From Desulfobacteraceae bacterium (GTDB lineage: Bacteria > Desulfobacterota > Desulfobacteria > Desulfobacterales > RPRI01), in NCBI GenBank assembly GCA_011391695.1, contig JAABQB010000010.1:1-64000 (forward strand): a stretch of 64,000 bases of DNA, in the 5' to 3' direction. Below, in pieces: positions 8,143-17,290 of this stretch (position 1 is its first letter; each line of letters opens with the position of its first letter). The notes under the pieces are model-generated. The model was not told the DNA's origin. It saw nothing but the letters and a program-made list of their open reading frames with translations, and did not search any database. The translations under genes were made by a program, and so were the position numbers.

Positions 8143-9783
8143 ATGCTGCATAAAGGGAAAAGTTACGATGAGATCTGCCGGTCTTTTAAATGGGAGATAC
8201 CGGCAAATTATAATATCGGAGTGGACATATGCGAAAAATGGGCAGGTCAGCGGTATCGTCTTGCCCTGATATACGAAGATGAAGCAGGCCGGGTAGAAAA
8301 ATACACTTTCTGGGAGTTAAAACAGCTCTCAAACCGCCTCGCAAACGGACTGCTCCATGCTGGGATTAAAAAAGGGGACCGCATTGGCATCCTTTTATCC
8401 CAGTCTCCTGAAACGGCTTTAACACATATTGCTGCATATAAAATCGGAGCTATTGCTGTGCCTCTTTTCACTCTCTTCGGAGCCGATGCGCTCGAGTACC
8501 GGCTATCAAACAGCGAGGCCACATGCATTGTCACGGATGAGGGAAACATTCCTAAAGTGATGGAAATCCGGGAAAAACTTCCTCTTCTGAAGGTTGTGAT
8601 AGTTACCGGCGGCAAAGCAGCAGGTAAGGCGCTCGATTTCTGGGACCTGATTGAAAAGGGAAGCTGCGAGTTTACCCCTGCAATAACAAAGGCGGATGAT
8701 CCTGCTCTCATTATCTACACATCCGGAACAACTGGTCCTCCCAAAGGAGCGCTGCACGCGCATCGTGTACTTCTCGGGCATCTTCCTGGAGTCGAGTTTC
8801 CGCATAACTTTTTCCCGGAAGAGGACGACCTTTTCTGGACTCCCGCCGACTGGGCCTGGATCGGTGGACTGATAGACGTTCTTTTCCCGAGCTGGCACCA
8901 TGGTATTCCTGTTGTCGCCAGAAGGGCAAAAAAATTTGATCCTGAAGAAGCCTTTCGCCTTATTGCAAAGCACGGCATAAGGAATGCTTTCATGCCGCCG
9001 ACAGCTTTAAAGATGATGCGTCAGGTCAATGATCCCCGTCTCCGACATGATTATTGCATGCGTTCTATCGGAAGCGGGGGAGAAACTCTGGGGGAAGGAC
9101 TTCTTGAGTGGGGAAAAAACGTCATGGGGATTGACATAAACGAGTTTTACGGACAGACGGAAGTCAATCTTGTCGTGGGAAACTGCGCAAGTATAATGGA
9201 TATCCGTCCGGGCTCGATGGGAAGGGCGATTCCGGGGCACACTGTAGATGTCGTGGATGAGTCGGGAACGCCGGTCGCGCCCGGCATCGTAGGAGAGATC
9301 GGGATAAAACGTCCTGATCCGGTGATGTTTCTCGGATACTGGAGGAATCCAGAAGCTACAATAAGCAAATTCGCTGGCGACTGGTGTCTTACAGGCGACC
9401 TTGCAAAAAAAGATGAAGACGGATACTTCTGGTTTGTCGGACGAAAAGACGACCTTATAACGAGCTCAGGTTACCGGATAGGGCCTGCCGAGATAGAAGA
9501 TTGCATTTTAAAGCACCCTGCCGTGACTATGGTTGCTGTTGTCGGCAGCCCGGACAAAGTTCGCACCGAAATCGTGAAAGCATTTATAGTTTTAAGGCCG
9601 GGAGTTAAAGCCGGGTCTGAACTTGAAGATGAAATAAAAAACTTTGTCAAGGTTCGCCTTGCGGCCCATGAATATCCGAGGGAAATCGAATTTGTGGATT
9701 CGCTTCCTATGACCGCAACCGGTAAGATTATACGCAGAGAACTGAAAAAACTTGAAATAGATAGAAAGAAAGGTGAGCTTTAA
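8143..9783 (+). CDS. Acyl-CoA synthetase (AMP-forming), medium-chain/ACSM-like
   Basis: A 546-residue ANL-superfamily enzyme converting a carboxylic acid, ATP and CoA to acyl-CoA. The P-loop-like motif IYTSGTTGPPKGALHAH, the FYGQTE motif, the TGDLAKKDEDGYFWFVGRKDDLI hinge region and the C-terminal catalytic lysine motif (TATGKIIRREL) are all present, so it should be active. The FWTPADWAWIGGLIDVLFPSWHHG segment resembles the medium-chain/acetoacetyl-type acyl-CoA synthetases. GGGG precedes the ATG. It converges with the liv/ligase operon, which encodes a second ANL ligase. Substrate is not predictable here; a medium-chain or aromatic acid is possible. Confidence 0.9.
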   Translation: MLHKGKSYDEICRSFKWEIPANYNIGVDICEKWAGQRYRLALIYEDEAGRVEKYTFWELKQLSNRLANGLLHAGIKKGDRIGILLSQSPETALTHIAAYKIGAIAVPLFTLFGADALEYRLSNSEATCIVTDEGNIPKVMEIREKLPLLKVVIVTGGKAAGKALDFWDLIEKGSCEFTPAITKADDPALIIYTSGTTGPPKGALHAHRVLLGHLPGVEFPHNFFPEEDDLFWTPADWAWIGGLIDVLFPSWHHGIPVVARRAKKFDPEEAFRLIAKHGIRNAFMPPTALKMMRQVNDPRLRHDYCMRSIGSGGETLGEGLLEWGKNVMGIDINEFYGQTEVNLVVGNCASIMDIRPGSMGRAIPGHTVDVVDESGTPVAPGIVGEIGIKRPDPVMFLGYWRNPEATISKFAGDWCLTGDLAKKDEDGYFWFVGRKDDLITSSGYRIGPAEIEDCILKHPAVTMVAVVGSPDKVRTEIVKAFIVLRPGVKAGSELEDEIKNFVKVRLAAHEYPREIEFVDSLPMTATGKIIRRELKKLEIDRKKGEL

Positions 9784-9796
9784 ATCTTTTCGCTCT

Positions 9797-11332
9797 TCAC
9801 TTTTCACCTTTTACTTTTTGCATCTCATCTCTCATGATCCTTTTTAAAGTCTTTCCTGCCGAGCTGCGCGGAAAGTCGTCCATGAAAACCACCTTATTAA
9901 TCCTCTGGTAGGTTGCTTCCAAACGTTGATTGATCCAATCCTTCAGATCTTCCTCAGTGATAGAGCCTGGCTGGTGAAGGATAATGGCGGCTACCGGTGT
10001 TTCTCCCCATTTCTCATGAGAGATACCGAATACAGCAACTTCCCGGACAGCTGTGTGCCGGGCTACGATTTCTTCAATATCCTTCGGGTAAACATTGATC
10101 CCGCCCGATATGATCATGTCTTTTTTGCGGTCAACAAGATAGAGATAACCGTCTTCATCCACATATCCAAGGTCTCCGCTGTAGAGCCATCCGTCTATGA
10201 CGGCTTTTGAGGTCAGATCAGGCCGCTTGTAATATCCCGGCATTAATATCGGCCCGCGGCCCGTTATCTCACCCACCACCCCCGCCGGAACCTCCCGGTG
10301 TTTTTCATCCATAATCCGCATTTCAAAGAAGGGCGGGGGGCAACCGACTGATGTCGGCTTTGCAGCATAGTCATTTTTGTCCAGAATGGTCACAAATCCC
10401 TCGGTCAGGCCGTAGAGTTCATAAAAGCGTCCCGGAAGCCGGCGGTTCAGTTCATCTTTGTGCTCTTTGAGAAGAGGAGCGCCAAGGCAGAGAAACATCT
10501 CTATCGATTTCAGGGCATCAAGGGAAAATTTAGATGAATTGAGCAGGGCAATTACCTGAGCCGGAACGACATCCACATGGGTGACCTGCTCCCTTTGAAT
10601 GGTTTCGATCATATTTTCCGCATTAAACTGGGGATGGAGTATATAGGTAGCTCCGAGAAACATGGCCGGCATCAGGGTTAAAAATGCCCCGTTAAAAACA
10701 ATTGATCCGCTGTGCAGAATCACGCTCTCCGGAGAGATTCTGTATGCTGAAGAAAAAATCATGCAGTACATGGCCCTGACATAATGGGTGTGCACAATCC
10801 CCTTGGGGAGTCCGGTTGTTCCGCTGCTGTAAATTATGTTGTAAGGATCATGGTCGCTGATTTCAATTTCTTCCGGTTCTTTATCGGAAGCGAGACGTTT
10901 CATTTCGTGATAGTTCCGGTAACCTTCGGTTTCTGAGCTGTCGGTCAGAATGTACCGGTCGGCGGAGATAGCCGCCAATTCGGATCTTATGGGATCCAGG
11001 ATTTCAACAAAAGCCTTATTGGTGATGACCATCACCGTATCCGAATCACGGAGCAAAGAGACCAGTCCGCTTCCCCGAAGGAGCGGGCTCAAAGGAACAA
11101 CCACCGCTCCTATTTTGGCCACCGCCCAGTAAATCTCGAACAGCTCAAGACAGTTAGGAAGAATAGTCGCAATTTTATCTCCCTTGCGGATACCCTGGTC
11201 CAGGAATGCGTTTGAGACGCGATTGACGCTGCTGTTGAGTTCAAAATAGGTCAGCCGACGGTTCTGAAAAATGACAGCGGTGTGATCCGGCCGGAACCTG
11301 GCATGGCGTGTCATTAGAGTGCCAATATTCAT
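9797..11332 (-). CDS. AMP-dependent acyl-CoA ligase (FadD-like)
   Basis: A 511-residue ANL-superfamily ligase. YSSGTTGLPKGIVHTH, the YGLTEG motif, YSGDLGYVDEDGYLYLVDRKKDMIISGG and SSAGKTLKRIMRDE are all intact. It is the last gene of the minus-strand unit: its ATG lies just six bases after the livF stop, so it is almost certainly cotranscribed with the transporter and SDR genes. That suggests it activates the acid imported by this transporter. Sequence type resembles long-chain or aryl acid CoA ligases; the substrate is inference only. Confidence 0.9.
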   Translation of the reverse strand: MNIGTLMTRHARFRPDHTAVIFQNRRLTYFELNSSVNRVSNAFLDQGIRKGDKIATILPNCLELFEIYWAVAKIGAVVVPLSPLLRGSGLVSLLRDSDTVMVITNKAFVEILDPIRSELAAISADRYILTDSSETEGYRNYHEMKRLASDKEPEEIEISDHDPYNIIYSSGTTGLPKGIVHTHYVRAMYCMIFSSAYRISPESVILHSGSIVFNGAFLTLMPAMFLGATYILHPQFNAENMIETIQREQVTHVDVVPAQVIALLNSSKFSLDALKSIEMFLCLGAPLLKEHKDELNRRLPGRFYELYGLTEGFVTILDKNDYAAKPTSVGCPPPFFEMRIMDEKHREVPAGVVGEITGRGPILMPGYYKRPDLTSKAVIDGWLYSGDLGYVDEDGYLYLVDRKKDMIISGGINVYPKDIEEIVARHTAVREVAVFGISHEKWGETPVAAIILHQPGSITEEDLKDWINQRLEATYQRINKVVFMDDFPRSSAGKTLKRIMRDEMQKVKGEK

Positions 11333-11338
11333 AGCTTT

Positions 11339-12037
11339 TTAAACCATCAGGTATTTTTTGCGTACTTCTTCGTTTGCTTTTAAATCGGAAATGGTTCCCT
11401 GGAAACGGATAGCCCCCTTGTCCATTACATAAGCCCGGTCGCTTAAGGACATGGCCAGTCCGACATTATGCTCACAGATGAGCATGGTCACGCCTAACTT
11501 TTTAATCTCCATGAGTTGTTCGCCCATGGCTTTTACTACCAGGGGCGCAAGCCCTTCTCCCGGTTCATCCAGAAGAAGCAGCGAAGGATTCGTCATCAGG
11601 GTGCGGGCAATGGTGAGCATCTGCTGCTCCCCTCCGCTTAGATGACCTCCCATGTTGCTGTCCAGATCCTTTAGCTTGGGAAAGAGGGAATAAATCCTGT
11701 CCAGGTTCCAGATGCTCCCTTCGAGTTCTCTTTTGGCCAGCAGGATGTTCTGGCGAACTGTTAAATCAGGAAAAATTCTGCGGTCATCGGGAACAAAGCC
11801 GACTCCCATTCGGGCGATACGATATGGAGGCCTGCCTGCTATCTCCTTTCCCTGAAACCGTATGTTTCCTTTTTTTGGAGGGGTAAGCCCGATAATGCTT
11901 TTTAAAGTTGTGGTCTTGCCGGCCCCGTTTCTTCCCAGAAGACAGACCGATTCCCCTTCCTCCACATGCATGGAAACTCCGAAAAGGATGTGGCTTGTGC
12001 CGTAATAGGTATGGATATCTTTCAGCTCAAGGATCAT
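11339..12037 (-). CDS. livF: Branched-chain-amino-acid-type ABC transporter ATPase LivF
   Basis: A 232-residue ABC ATPase, one of two that power a LivHM-type permease. Walker A (GRNGAGKTT), signature (LSGGEQQ) and Walker B (LLLLDEPGEGLAP) are present, and it starts ILELKDIHTYYG as LivF proteins do. Its start overlaps the livG stop by four bases (ATGA), so the two are translationally coupled. The ligase gene begins six bases downstream. Liv-type systems outside enteric bacteria often carry non-amino-acid ligands such as organic acids, amides or aromatics. Confidence 0.95.
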   Translation of the reverse strand: MILELKDIHTYYGTSHILFGVSMHVEEGESVCLLGRNGAGKTTTLKSIIGLTPPKKGNIRFQGKEIAGRPPYRIARMGVGFVPDDRRIFPDLTVRQNILLAKRELEGSIWNLDRIYSLFPKLKDLDSNMGGHLSGGEQQMLTIARTLMTNPSLLLLDEPGEGLAPLVVKAMGEQLMEIKKLGVTMLICEHNVGLAMSLSDRAYVMDKGAIRFQGTISDLKANEEVRKKYLMV

Positions 12038-12774
12038 GCCGCACCGCCCAGATAGACTTTTTGAACCTCTTCACTCGCCCGCACCTCTTCAGGAGTCCCA
12101 TCGGCTATCATACTTCCCTGGTGAAGGACGGAGATCCTCCGGGCAATTCCAAAAACAACCCCCATATCATGTTCGGTAAAAAGGATGGTCAGGCCTTTCT
12201 TGTCCACCAGATTTTTAATCATTGCCATAATGCTTTCCGTCTCTTCCGGCGACATCCCGCAGGTCGGTTCATCCAGAAGCAGCAATTCAGGCTTTGTCCC
12301 AAGAGTGACCGCGAGTTCCAGTCTTTTTTTGTCTCCGTGCGAAATGGAATCTCCGTTGACATGGGCCTGATCGGCAAGCCCCACGTCTTCCAAAATACTC
12401 CACACTTCTTCACGGAAATATTTTTCAGCTGATGAGAATAAATTCAGAGTCACCCTCTGCCGGGACAAAAGGGCCATCAGTATACTTTCATAGACCGTAA
12501 GTTTCGGGTAGATACTTGTGATTTGAAAGGAGCGGGTGATCCCCAGCCTGCATCTCCGGTAAGAAGGTAGTTTGGTAATCTCTTTTCCCTTAAAGAAAAC
12601 CTTTCCTGAATCGGGAAGGTGATATCCGGTAATCAGATTAAAGAAGGTCGATTTTCCGGCGCCATTGGGACCGATAATGGCATGGATATCCCCCTGATTT
12701 ACAGAAAAGCTGACATTATTGGTGGCAAGAAGTTTTCCGAATTCCTTTACTAATTTTTTTGTCTCAAGTATCAC
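12034..12774 (-). CDS. livG: Branched-chain-amino-acid-type ABC transporter ATPase LivG
   Basis: A 246-residue ABC ATPase with GPNGAGKST, ISHGDKKRLELA (a variant of the LivG signature), LLLLDEPTCGMSP and a C-terminal branched-chain-ATPase tail. Paired with livF in the usual order, it forms the heterodimeric motor of the importer. The livM gene lies 31 bp upstream. The signature reads SHGDKK rather than the usual SYGxQR, a conservative difference common in this subfamily. Confidence 0.94.
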   Translation of the reverse strand: MILETKKLVKEFGKLLATNNVSFSVNQGDIHAIIGPNGAGKSTFFNLITGYHLPDSGKVFFKGKEITKLPSYRRCRLGITRSFQITSIYPKLTVYESILMALLSRQRVTLNLFSSAEKYFREEVWSILEDVGLADQAHVNGDSISHGDKKRLELAVTLGTKPELLLLDEPTCGMSPEETESIMAMIKNLVDKKGLTILFTEHDMGVVFGIARRISVLHQGSMIADGTPEEVRASEEVQKVYLGGAA

Positions 12775-12805
12775 GTTATTCTCATCCTCTTGGTCTTGCT
12801 CAGGA

Positions 12806-13771
12806 TTACTGATCTGTCTTTTTCCTGTTATCTATTTTTTCCTTTATAAAGCCTAAGATCCCACCGGGTAAAAAGAATATTACAATCAGGATTAGAGTTC
12901 CCATAATAATGGCCCAGAAATGGGTGAACCCCAGGATATAGGCATGGAAAAAGGTGATAATGAAGGTTCCCAGAACCGGCCCGAAAAACAGCCCCGCCCC
13001 TCCCAGGATAGTCGCCATGACAGGTTCTCCGGATTTAATCCACATAAGGGTTGAAGGGGCCACCGAACGGTAGAAAGGCGCCCAGAGCGCGCCGGCCAGG
13101 CCCGCAAAGGCTGCGGAAATTACAAAGGCGGTTAACTGATATCTGGCTATGGGAATACCCAAAAATTCAGTGCGCTCGGAATTCTCCCGCATTGCTTTTA
13201 GAATATATCCGAAGGGAGAATTGGTTATACGCCAAAGGATAAAGGCGGCGATGCAGAAAACAAGGAGCACGAAATAGTAATAAGCAATGGGTGTTTTTAA
13301 AAATTCCGGGGGAAACACTCCCTGGATGCCGTCGTCGCCGCCTGTAAAGTCATGCCATTTGTAGATGATAACGAATATAAGCTGACCGAAGGCGAGAGTA
13401 AGTATTGAAAAATATATCCCCCTGAGGCGGACGCAGAAAATTCCTATTATCAGTCCGGCCAAAGCGGCCAATCCGATTCCGGCTAAAAAACTCAGCCAGA
13501 AATTTATCTGAAATTTGGTCATAAGCATGGCAATGCCGTATCCTCCAAGGCCATAGAAAGCCGCCTGGCCGAAAGGAAGCTGCCCCATGTGACCGAAAAG
13601 GAGATTGAAACTTAAGGCAAAGAGGCTCATGATCAGCGCCTCGCCAAGGATCAGCAGATAGAACTCAGATATCACATAAGGGGCGGCAATGCCTGCTGCA
13701 ACAAGCAGTATCAGCCACCATCCGCTCTTTAACCAGGAAATATTTTTATCTGTTGTGTTGTTTGCTTCCAT
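12806..13771 (-). CDS. livM: Branched-chain-amino-acid-type ABC permease LivM
   Basis: A 321-residue inner-membrane permease with about eight to ten hydrophobic segments. Family hallmarks are SFNLLFGHMGQLPFGQAAFYGLGGY and the FCVRLRGIYFSILTLAFGQ stretch, with the EAA-like region RENSERTEFLGI. It forms the translocation path with LivH. Only two bases separate it from livH, so it is in the same operon. The hydrophilic C-terminal tail is short and lysine-rich. Confidence 0.94.
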   Translation of the reverse strand: MEANNTTDKNISWLKSGWWLILLVAAGIAAPYVISEFYLLILGEALIMSLFALSFNLLFGHMGQLPFGQAAFYGLGGYGIAMLMTKFQINFWLSFLAGIGLAALAGLIIGIFCVRLRGIYFSILTLAFGQLIFVIIYKWHDFTGGDDGIQGVFPPEFLKTPIAYYYFVLLVFCIAAFILWRITNSPFGYILKAMRENSERTEFLGIPIARYQLTAFVISAAFAGLAGALWAPFYRSVAPSTLMWIKSGEPVMATILGGAGLFFGPVLGTFIITFFHAYILGFTHFWAIIMGTLILIVIFFLPGGILGFIKEKIDNRKKTDQ

Positions 13772-13773
13772 GC

Positions 13774-14655
13774 CTATCTTTCCGGCCTCCCGAAGATACC
13801 CCAGGGGCGAATAACCAGGACAATGGCCATGACCATGAAGATAAAAGCCAGAGCCAGCTCGGGTTTATACATAATACCAAAGGAATATACCTGGCCGACT
13901 ATAAAGGAACCCAGAAGGGTTCCGGGCAGGCTTCCCATACCGCCGATAACGACCACGGCAAAGCACTCAACGATGATCTCGATGTCCATACCCAGTGCTA
14001 TAGCTCCGTACGGAGCTGTTACTGCGCCGCTTAGTCCGGCTATAAAGGCGCCAAGAACGAAGATCGAGGTAAAAAGCCAGGGGATGGGAATACCAAGGGC
14101 TGAGACCATATCCCTGTCATGGGCAGCAGCCCGGATGATATCTCCGAGGCGCGTCTTGTAAACAAGCCACCAGAGGAAAAAAACCAGCACCAGGCCTAAA
14201 ATGATGATAAAAAAGTTATACGAAGGAAAGGGAAAACCAAAAAGAAATACGGCCTTGGTAAAAGGTTCGGGTCTGGGGATGGAGAGAAATTCTCCTCCCC
14301 AGAACCATTTCACGATGTCTGTAATAATAAGGATAAGAGCGTAAGTGGCAAGAAGCTGCTCCGGCCATCCCCGCGCATAGAGGCGCCTTAAAATCGTGTA
14401 TTCGATTAAAAGCCCTATTCCGGCTATCACAAGCGCGCTCAAAAGAGTTGCCACATAGAAGCCATATACCGGAATAAGGAGCCACTTCCATATGCTGTAG
14501 GAGAGAAATGCTCCCAGCATGTAAAGGGATCCATGTGCGAAATTCAGGACTCTTAAGACACCGAAAGTCAGGGATAAGCCTGAGGCGACCAAAAAGAGCA
14601 GGGCACCCCTGGCTATCCCGCTTAAAAATTGATTGAACAGGACATCAAATGACAT
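13774..14655 (-). CDS. livH: Branched-chain-amino-acid-type ABC permease LivH
   Basis: A 293-residue inner-membrane permease; FLSGIARGALLFLVASGLSLTFGVLRVLNFAHGSLYMLGAF is the standard LivH N-terminus. The EAA-like loop AAHDRDMVSALGI and VIGGMGSLPGTLLGSFIVG near the end are also typical. Nine bases separate it from the binding-protein gene upstream. It completes a full five-component importer with LivMGF and the periplasmic protein. Confidence 0.95.
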   Translation of the reverse strand: MSFDVLFNQFLSGIARGALLFLVASGLSLTFGVLRVLNFAHGSLYMLGAFLSYSIWKWLLIPVYGFYVATLLSALVIAGIGLLIEYTILRRLYARGWPEQLLATYALILIITDIVKWFWGGEFLSIPRPEPFTKAVFLFGFPFPSYNFFIIILGLVLVFFLWWLVYKTRLGDIIRAAAHDRDMVSALGIPIPWLFTSIFVLGAFIAGLSGAVTAPYGAIALGMDIEIIVECFAVVVIGGMGSLPGTLLGSFIVGQVYSFGIMYKPELALAFIFMVMAIVLVIRPWGIFGRPER

Positions 14656-14664
14656 GGGATTTTC

Positions 14665-15957
14665 CTATCGGGTTATACCCGTCTTTTTCCAGACTTCCCT
14701 GACACCTTCTTCGGACCGCCACACCTGGTCTCCTGGAACTCTGACTACATCTTTCCAGACCTTGAAAGTATAGTTGGGATCCTTTGCTATGACTCCCTGG
14801 TAGCATGGCACGCTTCCCATGTGATCAAGGGGCCGGATAGTAAATTTACCCCGCAAACTGTCGAGGGTGATGCCTTCCATTGCCGCAATGACTTTTTCCG
14901 TGTCGGAAGATTTTGCCTTTTCAACCGCTGCTTTGATCAGATAGACCGAATCATAAGCCTGTACAGCCCATGAATCTGGATAGGCGCCGCGGACTTTTCT
15001 GTATTTGCCGACAAATTCCATCATCTTGGGGTTTGGATCCATGAAGAAGCAGCCTCTTCCGAAGGCCATTACTCCGTCAGGTGCGTCAGCTCCAAGAGCT
15101 ATGAAGACCGGCAGATCATAGAGAGCTATAAAGGGGATCTTTTCAAAAAAACCGTAAGGGGCTGCCTGTTTGGTAAAAGCAACCAGGTCGCCGCCAAAGA
15201 GTGAGCTGTGGACCGCATCGGGTTTCTGGGCCATGATGGCGGTAATAAATGATGTAAAATCCTTTTCTCCCGGTTTGGGCCATGCCTGATAAAGGATTTC
15301 AGAATCCGGAACAAGCCTTTTGATCTCCTCGGCAAAGGCGGCTTCTTCGCGACGGCCGAACTCATAATCAGGGGCAAGAGTGCAGAACTTTTTGGCAGCC
15401 GGATATTTTTTGTTCATGAACCGTGTTGCGGCAATAGCTTCCATGTAGGTATTGGGCACGACCTGGGCCACATAAGGAGTGAATTTATCCACTACCTGCC
15501 CCTCGGTATTGGCCATACATGTTATCCGGAGCACCTTGCTCTCGGCGTGAACTACCTGGACTGCCAAGGCCACCCCGCTGCTGCACGGGCCGATCAGGAA
15601 ATTGACTTTTTCCCTTAAGATAAGGTCTTTCGTTTCTCTTGCACCGACATCCACTTTCATTTCAGTATCACGGACAATCAGATCAATTTTTCTGCCCATG
15701 ATTCCGCCCTTGGCATTGATCTCATCGACAGCAATTTTGATTCCCTGGACTGCGGATTCGGAGAGCATGTAGCAGGGTCCCGCATAATCCCAGATTGCTC
15801 CGAGGCGGATGGGCTCCTGGGTGTCAGCTTTGGCAGCGGCTTTTGGCGCCGCTGTTTTCTCAGCTTTGGCTACCGGAGCCCCCGCCTGTGCCATTACCGG
15901 GGCAAGGAACATGGTAAAAATACATAAAAAAACTGTGAATACGGCCAATTTTTTCAT
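14665..15957 (-). CDS. Periplasmic substrate-binding protein of Liv-type ABC transporter
   Basis: A 430-residue type I periplasmic binding protein (Peripla_BP_6). It has a clear Sec signal peptide (residues 1 to about 25, ending MAQAGA), then an Ala/Lys-rich linker, then IRLGAIWDYAGPCYMLSESAVQGIKIAVDEINAKGGIMGRKI, the normal start of the fold. The start codon follows a strong AGGAGG. The ligand site is not predictable. The linked ligase and SDR genes make an organic acid more likely than leucine. It is the second gene of the sigma-54-type operon, 97 bp after the SDR gene. Confidence 0.92.
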   Translation of the reverse strand: MKKLAVFTVFLCIFTMFLAPVMAQAGAPVAKAEKTAAPKAAAKADTQEPIRLGAIWDYAGPCYMLSESAVQGIKIAVDEINAKGGIMGRKIDLIVRDTEMKVDVGARETKDLILREKVNFLIGPCSSGVALAVQVVHAESKVLRITCMANTEGQVVDKFTPYVAQVVPNTYMEAIAATRFMNKKYPAAKKFCTLAPDYEFGRREEAAFAEEIKRLVPDSEILYQAWPKPGEKDFTSFITAIMAQKPDAVHSSLFGGDLVAFTKQAAPYGFFEKIPFIALYDLPVFIALGADAPDGVMAFGRGCFFMDPNPKMMEFVGKYRKVRGAYPDSWAVQAYDSVYLIKAAVEKAKSSDTEKVIAAMEGITLDSLRGKFTIRPLDHMGSVPCYQGVIAKDPNYTFKVWKDVVRVPGDQVWRSEEGVREVWKKTGITR

Positions 15958-16054
15958 CTTGTACCTCCTTTTAGTTTTGGATTGTATTTTAAAAAATCAA
16001 TCACCTGAAACACCGAAAAAGCAAATTCATTTTTTTGCAAGCCGTCAAAACTTA

Positions 16055-16903
16055 CTATTTTTCAGCGTATGTTAGTACCATGCCTCCGTCGAAAAGCAGG
16101 TCTCCGCCGATCAGATATTTTGCAAAACGGGAAAAACCGAAAACAAACAGATTCCCAACTTCTATTGGTGTCATCATCTCCTTTACCCGTGAATTACCAA
16201 GCATTACTTTTTCAACGACCTCTTCAGGAGAAATTCCCCGCTGCTTTGCCTGGGACGGAATCTGTTTGAGAGCAAGGGCTGTTTTTACAAAACCTGTGCT
16301 TATTGAAAAAGCGCGTATCTTGCCCATCCCTTCCGCGGCGATAGACTGGGTAAGCGCCCGCAGACCGAATTTCATTATGTTATATGCCGGCTTGTTTATT
16401 GTGCAGATGTGAGCGTGAATAGATGTCATGTTCCCGATGGCACCCGTTCCTTCCGGACTTTTCTTAATGTGCGGAATTACCAGCTTCGATAAATACAATG
16501 GTGCTCTCAACATGAGCCGGTGCATTGTGTCATACTTTTCCATCGGAAAATTTTGAATTGAATCGATATGCTGAATTCCGGCTATGTTTGCAAGAAACTT
16601 TATACTTCCCAGCTTGGACGCTTCTGAAACAGCCTGTCCAATATCTTCATCGCGGGTAAGATCTGTTTTGATAAAAATCATCTGACCCCCCATATCGCGG
16701 GCCATTTTCTGAGTTTTTTTCCCTTCCCTTTCATTAATGTCCAGCCCGACGGTCATAAGGTTATTGGCCGCTGCTGCTATGGCCGTTGCCCTTCCGATTC
16801 CGCTTCCGGCGCCTGTAACAAGGCAGACATTGCCAACACTAAAATTTTCATCTGACAGATAAAGGATATCTTTTTTTTCAATGACAGGTTCGCTGATGTC
16901 CAT
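16055..16903 (-). CDS. SDR family NAD(P)-dependent oxidoreductase
   Basis: A 282-residue short-chain dehydrogenase/reductase. The cofactor motif VTGAGSGIGRA, the NIAGI segment, a Ser in GNMTSIHAH, and the catalytic pair in PAYNIMKFGLRALTQSIA (YxxxK) are present. The general layout resembles 3-hydroxybutyrate/3-hydroxyacyl dehydrogenases, with the typical VTPIEVGNLFVFGFSRFAKYLIGGDLLFDGG-like end. It is the first gene of the unit, with a predicted -24/-12 promoter about 100 bases upstream. It probably oxidises or reduces a hydroxy intermediate of the imported acid. The substrate is unknown. Confidence 0.9.
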   Translation of the reverse strand: MDISEPVIEKKDILYLSDENFSVGNVCLVTGAGSGIGRATAIAAAANNLMTVGLDINEREGKKTQKMARDMGGQMIFIKTDLTRDEDIGQAVSEASKLGSIKFLANIAGIQHIDSIQNFPMEKYDTMHRLMLRAPLYLSKLVIPHIKKSPEGTGAIGNMTSIHAHICTINKPAYNIMKFGLRALTQSIAAEGMGKIRAFSISTGFVKTALALKQIPSQAKQRGISPEEVVEKVMLGNSRVKEMMTPIEVGNLFVFGFSRFAKYLIGGDLLFDGGMVLTYAEK

Positions 16904-17001
16904 GAAACATCTTCCCTTTTTCGAAGGAGGAAATCGTATTTGTAGAACCTCAATAGCAAGCTCATTTTCCGCAGTTTGCAGCAGAGAACTCCAACTATTG
17001 C

Positions 17002-17018
17002 TGCAAAAGATAGGCCAA
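17002..17018 (-). promoter_or_regulatory. Predicted sigma-54 (-24/-12) promoter for SDR-liv-ligase operon
   Basis: On the minus strand the sequence is TTGGCCTATCTTTTGCA, with GG and GC separated by exactly 10 bases as in the TGGCAC-N5-TTGCA consensus. A transcript would start near 16990, about 85 bases before the SDR start codon. A PAS-type sigma-54 activator gene is the next gene upstream. Confidence 0.7.
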
Positions 17019-17103
17019 ACAGAAGACCAGACAGAAGATTGTCTAAACAGCTGTATTTTATTAAATTATAAAATATTAATGAATATGCCTCATTTTTCTG
17101 ATG

Positions 17104-17200
17104 TGTAGAATATATTCGACATGATTTGAGTCTTTAAAGGATTTAATGTAGAAATATCAATCTCTATCTGAAAGTAGCCGATAGTCTACATGTAGAATAA
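17104..17200 (-). promoter_or_regulatory. Repeated TGTAGAA boxes, candidate enhancer sites
   Basis: Three copies of TGTAGAAnAT-like sequence lie at 17104, 17147 and 17191. The first sits in the near-palindrome TGTAGAATATATTCGACA and the third in the perfect palindrome TCTACATGTAGA (17185-17196). They lie about 85-180 bases upstream of the predicted -24 element, the right place for a sigma-54 activator's upstream activating sequences. Confidence 0.55.
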
Positions 17201-17251
17201 GAGCTACGTGAGAAACGAACGCTTGTCAGAACTTCTGAAAATAAACACTTG

Positions 17252-17283
17252 AACCCTGGAATCCTGGAATCCTTGAACCCTTT
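17252..17283. repeat. GAATCCTTGAACCCTT-type short dispersed repeat
   Basis: The sequence reads CTTGAACCCTGGAATCCTGGAATCCTTGAACCCTT, one of at least five related patches in intergenic DNA (others near 25419-25522, 27467, 30673 and 59648). Confidence 0.6.
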
Positions 17284-17290
17284 CTCTCAA

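Noticed and set aside
8247-8973. Two long minus-strand ORFs opposite the acyl-CoA synthetase (154 and 155 aa)
   Set aside because: They lie entirely within an intact ANL enzyme gene and match no family; shadow frames.
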